Positions 56,059 to 64,000 of a stretch of DNA of 64,000 nucleotides are shown here, piece after piece. The translations under genes were made by a program, and so were the position numbers. The notes under the pieces were generated by a model. That model had not been told where the DNA came from. It worked only from the letters and a program-made list of their open reading frames with translations, and ran no database searches. The stretch is from positions 62,001 to 126,000 of the forward strand of contig NW_020194631.1 of NCBI RefSeq assembly GCF_002865645.1, written 5' to 3'. This DNA is from Hyaloscypha bicolor E (Eukaryota; Ascomycota; Leotiomycetes; Helotiales; Hyaloscyphaceae). How positions within the stretch are numbered: position 1 is the first letter of the stretch; each line of letters starts with the position of its first letter.

Positions 56059-58721
56059 GGTTGCGTATCCAAATCTCTATTTGGGTGGCATGGGCGGAGG
56101 TGCGATCGTTCAGTCTTGAAGTCTCGACTCTCGGTGCTGGATCAACGACGATGCCTGTCCGAGCAGAGAGTTAGATGGTGGTTTCTTGGCAGAATATAAC
56201 CTCAAAAGACTGACCGAGACTGGCCGACCTAGAGGATCAAGTGCCGCAAGCTCCGGCAGCTTTCGCCTGGCTTCTGGGGCCCCAAAGGAACTTTCCGTTG
56301 ATTTGAGAAGGTTGACAAGAAGAATGGTATGTGTGTTGGGGTTTAGTGAGTAGGCTGATATCCGCGGGTGAAAAATTTTGGTTCGCGAAAGAATAGTGTG
56401 CTTTGTTGAGTCGTCCTCGATCGAGGCGGCGTCCACGATCGAGGCAATCGGTACCTGCGGCCGTTGACAGCCTAGACTTTCTATGCGAGAGAATTATATG
56501 GGGATGGCCGACGTCGTAGGATTTGTCTTTTGGCTAGTGCGGAAGCAACGATGAAAGTGCAGTCACGTTCTGATATAGTCGGTGGCAGGACGACAGAGAT
56601 GGGATCTAAAGACGACAGGATGGGAGGAAGCTGGCGGAGCTGCAAAGCTTTCATCGGGACGGTGAACTGCTGTTCCTTACAAGATGGACAACATCAGCGT
56701 GAGGAGATTGGCGTGAATTGGGGGACAGTCAGTAATGCAAGTGCAAGTGCAAGTGCATCCGCATCGAATTGCTCGGACGAGGTCGGCCTGCAGTCGATGA
56801 CGTTGTTCAAACCTCAAGATTTGAAGATTTGAGGGGTCCGAGGAAGTGTGGCTTGACTCCTTTTGGACGCCCAACGCTCTCGTGAGTGGCTGCTGATAGG
56901 GACTCGACAATAATAGCAGGGCGGTCCGTATTTATCAGGGTTGCGGATAGGGCGAGCCAAGCCACAGTCGACATTGCTTTTGGGTGGCACTGGATGGGTG
57001 GGGCTCCTGAAGAGCAACTCCCATTGATCAACATCCTGTGTTGCAGGATGAGCAAGGGGTGGTGGAGGTGGAGCACAAGTCGGAGTACATCGCGGCCGCA
57101 CGATTTGATACCGAAATGGTGTACCAGTCTGACGTTCTGGTTGTACCTGTACAAGGTGGACTCGGGATTCGTTGGAGGCACTTATCAGGGTATGAGGCAC
57201 CAGAGGCAAATCAGATATTGAAAGCAAGAATGAAATGCATGTTGACGCCGAGTACGGGATGTCATGTTGGAGAAGGCAAGATTTTGATGCCACATATCAG
57301 ATGCCATGCTGCTGGCAGGTCTTTCAAGGACGGGAAGCTCAACAGGAGAGGCCCAGGCAAGGAACTCACAAATTCATCGCGGATGCCTGCAAACCCTTTC
57401 AAATAGCTCACACACAGGTTTCGAGACTGGGAAGTCCCGAAGGATCCTTCCGGATATGCAGCTCAATTCTACTTGGTCAACAGCTGGCAGGCAGGTCCCA
57501 AAGTAGTGGCCCATTTTCTTACCCAGTTTGACACCTCATGTTCTTCGAAGGGACACTCACGTGTACTAGTTAGTGTATACAGTGGTGGTCCGCCAAGGCG
57601 CTTTGAGTTGTTGTGAAGTCCCTTGGCCCTCCACATGGGTGACTAAGCTTGACGCAAGGGGGAGGTGTACCGTACTTAGTAGCTTGGCCAAGCTTCGCCT
57701 CTTCAACAAAGAACCGCCTTCCCTTGATTAAGTTTGGCCGGTCCAACAAACAGAGAGCGCTGGCCCCAGATTCTCCAATGGCAGGTTGGGGCTGGGTTGT
57801 GCTGTAGTGGAGACGGAGGGTCGGTGGTTCACGATGCGAGTCCTTGTCAGAGTCTGGGGTGAGCCACAGGTCATGGGCAATGACAATGGCAATGGCAATG
57901 CAGGGCAATGGACGAACTCCCTCCTCAGCAAACCGCGTCATCGCTGTGGCTGATCCCGCGATCGTCGCCCTTGTGCAGCACTGCAGCGTCGGCCTCGAGG
58001 GAGCTTGACCGCCGGGATCAGCTGTGGGCCCGAGAGCGAGAGTGAGGGAGGCAGGGGCTGGTGGGGAGGGGGGGGGAAGGGGAGATTGGGGTGCCTGAGG
58101 ACGGGAGTTACAGAGTACAAGTGAGAGGACTGAATCTTCGCGATGGCGATGAAGAGGATTCTGGTGCTTGAATAAGTGTCAAAAGTCACAAGAATACATT
58201 GGCTCGGCTGAGTGTTCCAAACACACCACAACATTTTTTGATTGCCACGATCCTCAACACTAAATCTTCACGCTGGACACTGTTGGCTTGGCTGTCCATC
58301 CAGGTACCAATCAAGGATACAGTCACTGCACATGGTGCTCAGCGCAGCACAAGAGCCAAGGGCCAAAGCCTTGCAAAACGTTACTGTATTGACAGCGCTC
58401 ACCACAACCACGAACTCAAAAACATCTCGCACCTCTCTTCGCCCAAAACACTTTTGATTTGAAAAACGACGGTCCTGAAGTTTGCTTATCAGCAGCTGTT
58501 ATTAAATTTTCGCGCTGCCCACTCAGCCTTTTTCTTGCTTTTTCCCCGTAGCGTCCGGGTCCGCTTCTGGTATAGCGCGGATACGATTGCACGGGTTCTC
58601 GCACATCCCCTCGCCTGCTCAAATACGTGAGCCCTTCCACCACCACTCCGGAGAGAGGGCACTCTTCCTCGTCCCCGTCCTCGAATATCACACGGTCGAG
58701 GCCGTCAATCCTCACCACAAG
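56059..58721. other. Long divergent intergenic region
   Basis: About 2.7 kb between PBS2 (minus) and the efflux carrier gene (plus). A 108-codon minus-strand frame (56436-56110) lies directly upstream of PBS2 and is probably 5' leader. A GGCAAT-type repeat occurs near 57890. Near 57585 is CAGTGGTGGTCCGCC, which resembles an end of a DNA transposon but has no partner here. No gene is supported. Confidence 0.5.
57875..57911 (+). repeat. Short GGCAAT-type tandem repeat
   Basis: Repeated (GG)CAATG units: GGGCAATGACAATGGCAATG and on to GCAGGGCAATGG. A small imperfect hexamer array, function unknown. Confidence 0.6.
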
Positions 58722-60591
58722 ATGGGGTTCTTCACCCACCCAACGTCCTACCGACTCAATGCGATTATTGCAGGCAATGACGTCCCATCCATCTCCACCA
58801 CCTCCTTCTCCCTCTTCGCACGGCGAGTAAACGATCATGAATCCCATCCAGCCCTTGGCCATCTCGTACTACTGGTATTCGAAGCGGTGATGGAGGTCGT
58901 ATGTGTCGCTTTGCCAGGATACATCGTTGCGAGGCAGGGAATGTTCGATGCAGACAAGCAGAAGTTCGTGGCGAATCTGAATGTAGCTCTGTTCACGCCT
59001 TGTCTGAGTATGTTCTGTACTACAATCGAACGAGCGCTCGGAACTGACGGGAAATAGTTTTCACAAAACTGGCTAAGCAATTGACTGCGGATAAATTGGG
59101 GGAACTGGCTGTCATTCCAGTGATCTTCGTTGTGCAAACTTTAGTCTCTTACCTAGTCTCGATCGCTGTCTCCAAAGGATTCGGGTTCACGAAAAGGCCA
59201 ACGAACTTTGTGACGGCTATGGGGGTAAGTCTATCTACTCGACGACTGTCAATGTTCTAACAATTCCAGGTGTTTGGAAACTCGAACTCCCTCCCAATTT
59301 CTCTCGTCATTTCCCTATCGCAGACATTGAAAGGACTGCATTGGGACAAGATACCCGGTGACAACGATGACGAGGTCGCAGCACGAGGAATCCTCTATTT
59401 ATTAATATTTCAACAGCTTGGACAACTGGTGAGATGGAGTTGGGGATATCATGTCCTGTTGGCACCACCTGAATCGTACGAACCCGATAACGAAGACATT
59501 GAAGGCGGAAGATACAGAGATGATCCCAGTGAGGTCCTTATTCCTGGCCTGGATGGTAATGAGGAGGAATACGAAGGAACAAATGGAAATGGGACTTCGT
59601 CTACAAACTCTTTCGAGTCTGGTGGTAGGACCCCTATTACCAATGCTCGATATGCAGGCTCAGTGGATTCAGAAGATGAGCCAAGCAAGGTTCCAAGTCT
59701 TCTCCCAACTCCTGCCAACGGGAACGCGCTTCCCAGCAATGAATCAAACAGCCATATTACCTCATTTCCCAGCATCCGTACACCAACTCCGGGCGACGAG
59801 CGGGATATCCCAAGCGGCATCAAGGGCATAATTCCCCTACTACGCCTCCGAACTAGACGAGGGGTCAATATTGTATCCCGCAAAATCGAAACGACTTTCC
59901 AGAAGGCTTTCCATACCTTGCCTAGATCCGCCCAGAGCGTGCTTTCGAAAATCTATAACCTCCTCTCCCGCTTTCTTGCGGGGGCCTGGGAATTCATGAA
60001 CCCACCGCTTTGGGCAATGCTCATCGCAGTAATCATCGCCTCGATTCCCAAACTCCAGCACCTCTTCTTCGCGGACGGCTCATTCATCGCCAACTCAGTC
60101 ACCAGTGCCATCGCCCAATCTGGTGGCGTCGCCGTACCTCTCATCCTAGTCGTACTGGGCGCCAACCTGGCACGCAACACCCTTCCCAAAGAAGCATACG
60201 ATGAGAACTCAGAAGAGAACCAGATTGGCACAAAGCTGCTCGTTGCATCCCTGATCTCACGTATGCTTCTCCCAACCATTATCATGGCACCTTTGCTTGC
60301 ATTGGCAGCAAAGTACGTGCCAGTGAGCATCCTCGATGATCCTATCTTCGTCATCGTGTGCTTCTTGCTCACGGGTGCGCCGAGCGCCTTGCAGCTGGCA
60401 CAAATTTGCCAGATTAATGGTGTGTATGAAGGCGTGATGAGTAAATTGCTTTTCCAGAGTTACGTTATTTGGTATGTGCTTGCCTCTCCTCCCGTCCATC
60501 CTCGGCTAACTGAATATCTAGGATTCTTCCATCAACGCTCATTCTCGTTATGTGCGCGCTCGAGGTCGTCGAATGGGCGAATGCCGTCTGA
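58722..60591 (+). CDS. Auxin efflux carrier (PIN-like / PILS) family transporter
   Basis: Four exons: 58722-59007, 59058-59224, 59270-60471 and 60522-60591. Product is 574 residues if the first in-frame ATG (58722) is used. The conserved part begins at HPALGHLVLLVFEAVMEVVC (about residue 43), so the true start may be in an unseen upstream exon. The N-terminal bundle of about five helices includes LPGYIVARQGMFDADKQKFV and NVALFTPCLIFTKLAKQLTA. Next are VFGNSNSLPISLVISL, the family's proline-containing crossover helix, a 200-residue acidic Ser-rich cytosolic loop, and the C-terminal bundle from PPLWAMLIAVIIASIPKL to ALEVVEWANAV. Fungal members (yeast YNL095C/Ecm3 group) lie in the ER or vacuole membrane; the substrate is unknown. 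Confidence 0.88.
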
Positions 60592-60924
60592 TTTCTTTCT
60601 ACCAAAATTCGTTCCTCGTTCGAACCTGTAAAGATGTTGTATTGATAAGGTGAAACTGTATAAAGAACACATGGGTCCGGCAGCATCAAATAGGGATAAC
60701 ACAGCATGGCGTCTTTATAAGGAAATTTTCCAACCACGGTTTTTTCGGGGATTATGTACAGCAAAATAGATATCCCTTCGTTATGTGACGTCCGAAGTTT
60801 CTCCACCATTTTATTTTGCATTTGTGATTGTATTGCTTACGATGGAAATGCACGTCGTCGCAGCCAACAAACACGGCACCAAAGCTCCAGCCATGTACAT
60901 ACACAATTCCACCCCTTTTTCTCC
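60592..60924. other. Convergent intergenic, no gene seen
   Basis: Between the 3' ends of the efflux carrier gene and the RAD51-like gene. Nothing supported. Confidence 0.6.
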
Positions 60925-62661
60925 TCAAACTCTCCGCCCCCCAAACCCATAAATCTTAGCCACATTCCCCACATCCGTCAACCCCCCAATCCTCTCCCTC
61001 TCAAGCCCCATCCCCCTCATATTCCCCTTCACCTGAAACGCACCCTCGAACCCCGTCCCATCAGCCATCACATCAACAGCAGTCCACCTCTGCTCTCTCC
61101 ATCCGAATTTCTTCCCCTTCCCATCCTCCCCATCCAATTCCTTCCCTTTCCCCGTATCCCGTTCACCCTGTGTGCCAAGATTCGGCGTCTCATCTTTCAA
61201 CACCTCAACCACAAAGCAATACTTCACATTTACCGAACCTTGCAACACAGAAACGGAGTCCTCATCATGCCCGTAAAGAATCTCAGCATCGCCCCTCCCT
61301 CTCGGTAATTTACTGATGAAAAGGTGCAGTTCGGGGAATTGCGTGAAGATCTGTCCCAGTGCGGGTTTCGTGGGGTTGGAAAGGAAGATCGAGGTGGGGG
61401 TTTGTGGTTGTCTGCTCTGATGATTTTGATTTCGGGACGTGGTAAGATTAGAGGTTGTGGTGGGGTAGGTGTAATTCGAGGTGGACGTGGAGGATTTTGT
61501 TGGTACGGTGGAGTTGTGGAGCAGGGTGAGGATGTTGTGAGTGTGGGTCATGGTGTGCAGGGTCAAGGAGAGGAGTGTGAGGAGGCTGTGGGCTTCGGAT
61601 TTCTCTTTTCGGGCAAGGAGGGAGGTGATGAGGTGTGTGATATTGTCGATGATTATTATCTCGATGCCAAGATCTTGTTCGGTTTTATTCTGTGAAGGTG
61701 GAAGGGGGGTGGCCGCTTCGGGAGTAAGCTCTGCTTCGCTGTCGGCTATTTCTGTTGGCCTTTGTGGACTTCGTTCGCTTGTAGTTGGATCATGGGTTGA
61801 TACGGGAGTGTCGGAGTCATCGTGAGAAGTACCGTCCCGCCCTACTTCTCCAAGCACTTCCCAAAGACCTTCGATGTCGAAGACTCGACTGATGGCTACC
61901 ATCTCTAGACATCGTTGGACACCTTTCTCTACTTCTCCATCTGTCACAGCTAGCTTTTGGCCTGAAATGTCATAATTTCCGGTTTGTACTGCAGCAGTGG
62001 TGGATGCAGCACGTGATGAGATGAGTCGTGCTTTGAGGACTTTGGCGAGGAGGGGCACCGGGAAGGAGCCTGTTGTGTCGACTATTATTGCACTTGGTCT
62101 GCTGGAAAGATTTGATGATGAGGCGAGATTATAGAGAAGAATTGATGCTAGGAGGTGTAGTGAAATCTGAAAGTTGTGAGTTAGTATCGCCGGGAATGAC
62201 ACATGATAAAGTATGGGATGAGTGATACAACAATCGAAGAACTCTGAGCAACGAGATGTCTGACAATAATGAGATAGAACGCTTAAAATGAAAAGGGGAG
62301 CACAAAGATATCAAAAGGAATAGGATTATTTCGAGGGAAATCTTGGCCCACTTAGTCCTGTTGCCTCCACCAGCCTCATCGTGCTCTTTCTCCAACAGCT
62401 CAAAGCTAAGAAAGCACCTACAAATCGACCCTCGCTGCCTTCTGCACTGAGTCCAACCACAATGCCTCGTTCACATCCTCCTCCCAGGATCTCATCAATC
62501 TCACTACATCCGCTTGAGATTCTCTCATTCCTGCCTCCCTCGGTGAATCTCTTTCTCTGATCTTTCTCAAGTTCCAGGAGTTGAGAAGCGAGGATTGGCT
62601 TCGCCGGCTCGGGAAGCGGTGGATCCGGATTGTTGACAGCAGTATGGTCTATCTCAATCAT
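60925..62661 (-). CDS. RAD51/RecA-like DNA repair ATPase, degenerate Walker A
   Basis: Proposed exons, in transcript order, are 62661-62422 and 62166-60925. The intron is 255 nt, longer than others here, and could hide a small exon. The donor is GTAGGT and the acceptor TTTCAG, phase 0. Product is about 493 residues. The N-terminus has the RAD51-paralogue layout: ISSGCSEIDEILGGGCERGI, then VVGLSAEGSEGRF in the Walker A position. Usual GxxxxGKT is replaced: Lys becomes Arg79 and the Thr becomes Phe80. SLHLLASILLYNLASS follows as the helix after the P-loop, then SAIIVDTTGSFPVPLLAKVL, and a Walker B-like IEIIIIDNITHLI (248-260). Long acidic and Thr/Ser-rich inserts separate the strands. A Rad55/Rad57-type mediator role in homologous recombination is inferred; which paralogue it is, I cannot tell. 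Confidence 0.7.
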
Positions 62662-64000
62662 CTTGGTGGAAGTCCATTGAGAGGTCGGAGGATGACCGGC
62701 TGAGAAAAGGGGGGAGTGGTGTTGCCTAAAGGCTGACGAAGTGAAATGAATTATGAAACTATGAAACGGAAGGGGGAGAAATGAACAGATAGCGAAGGAA
62801 AGAGCAGCTCATCATGACGGATAATGAGTTGCGCGTCTATGAAGCTCATCCCCCTTGATGTTGAGAAAGATGGAGTTGACGGTTCAATCCCAGCGTGGAG
62901 AAACAAGCGAGGAGCGGCTTTCGCTGGCGGGCCTTAGTTCTACTGAGGCCTGCAAGTTGACGGTGGTTGCCTTTCCTAGCACAGCAGCTTCCCACTTCCA
63001 CTCCCACGCAATATCAAAGTCAGAAATTCCATTTCTTTCACAGAGCAGCTTCAACTTCAACTTCATCTACGTATTTTATCTACGTCCAAGATCATCATCA
63101 TCCACGGCTATTTTTAGCGGCAAGAGGAATCCGAAACCGTCACGTGCAGAACCGTGATTCCAGGCTGCCGATCCCTTGGTCTGGACCATCATAGACTCAC
63201 AACCACCGTCCTCCCCCAATCTCCAAAGGCATTCAGCAACGCTGATCTCTCAAAATACGACCTGCAACAAAAGCCCAGTTTCCTCTGCCTGGCACCCATT
63301 TACTTGGAAATCCGGGACGCCGGTTCCAAGATCTTTCGAATTTCAAGGGACACTTACATAAGGTGCTGCCGCCGAGACATCCATGATTCCATATCCAAAT
63401 CTCAAGCTCGTTCACCCAGTCCAGAGCGGCCGATATGCGTCGATCACCCCAGCTACGATGTGCAACAAGATCCCTCAAGCATCTCCTTCATCTCGTGCGG
63501 CAGCTTCCCTTGTGAGGATATCGAAAGGCTGGCCGCGGAAGAGTCCGTTTGCACTTTTGCTGGCGTTGATGGTGGGGTCGAGGCTTGCAAAATTTCAAGC
63601 CATCTTCCCACCTAGACGTTCCTCTACTTCCCAATGCGGTCAATGAGATGTCCCATCTTTTTCAGATGTGCAACAAAACTTTAACAGAGTGCTTGCAACA
63701 TGTGCGATGTGCGATCTTTTCGAGTCACAAGCACTGCACTGCATTGTCATGGGCCACGGCCAGTAGGGAGGTCGTGTAATTTTGGAGATCGTCAACTCGG
63801 CTGCTTGTTCCATCACGGTCTAGCCCCGCCGCGAGAACCTTGAACAGCTAGAGCTCGTTATGCAACAAACAAACTCCGTGCTTTCTCTCATCGTGCTTCT
63901 CTTTAGGCTTTCCATATCAGCCTGATGTACGGTACACCCGGGACCCTTCATCAAAGTTTTCCGGCTGCTTCCGGACCGTCCCAGCCCACTGGAGAACCTC
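62662..64000. other. Window end, no gene supported
   Basis: Promoter side of the RAD51-like gene and 1.3 kb of sequence with frames up to 153 codons (63154-63615, no ATG at its start). These show no family likeness. A gene whose other exons lie beyond the window cannot be excluded. Confidence 0.4.

Noticed and set aside
56110..56436. 108-codon minus-strand frame upstream of PBS2
   Set aside because: Probably 5' leader of PBS2; no conserved motif and no in-frame link to the kinase.
1..64000. tRNA genes, rRNA, CRISPR arrays, operons
   Set aside because: I scanned for B-box-like GGTTCGAATCC and regular spaced repeats and saw none that form a tRNA or array; an eukaryotic window is not expected to hold CRISPR or operons. 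A covariance-model search would be decisive for tRNAs.

Overview
The window is nuclear DNA of a filamentous ascomycete (Pezizomycotina). The signs are short introns (mostly 45-60 nt) with GTAAGT-like donors and CTAAC-like branch points, genes on both strands with no operons, and gene families typical of moulds, such as 2EXR proteins, fungal AKR7 aldo-keto reductases and a homeobox plus C2H2 regulator. A leotiomycete (Helotiales-like) origin is my best guess; it rests on remembered family content, not on a search.

Layout. 0.7-6.3 kb: a broken aldo-keto reductase, a UPF0303/heme-degrading-domain gene, a broken 2EXR gene and two small genes. 6.7-15.2 kb: D-arabinono-1,4-lactone oxidase, a C2H2 zinc-finger protein, a broken GNAT, a SAM methyltransferase and UBP6. 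15.5-18.2 kb: ARPC4, a small unknown gene and an acyl-CoA dehydrogenase remnant. 20.8-26.8 kb: a large RRM protein, TYW3 and MIC19. 28.2-36.6 kb: a ferric reductase, LEU4 and importin beta-1 (KAP95). 37.8-39.5 kb: a decayed homeobox/C2H2 regulator. 42.4-49.1 kb: a TRP-like membrane protein and the meiotic kleisin REC8. 50.4-62.7 kb: choline kinase, the MAPKK PBS2, a PIN-like auxin efflux carrier family transporter and a RAD51-like ATPase.

Most intact genes are unlinked single-copy household genes: proteasome, Arp2/3, MICOS, tRNA modification, leucine synthesis, nuclear import, cohesin, phosphatidylcholine synthesis, osmotic signalling and recombination. I see no biosynthetic or other functional cluster. 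Five accessory-type genes (AKR7, 2EXR, GNAT, acyl-CoA dehydrogenase, homeobox/C2H2) are visibly broken, so gene decay between conserved genes is the main evolutionary signal. I also found a 233-bp MITE-like inverted-repeat element between REC8 and the choline kinase gene.

I did not find a convincing undescribed multi-gene system. The items most worth a second look are the RAD51-like protein with a degenerate Walker A, the decayed homeobox/C2H2 gene, the MITE-like element and the methyltransferase ending in a peroxisomal signal. Exon borders were worked out by eye from splice motifs, frame continuity and family likeness.
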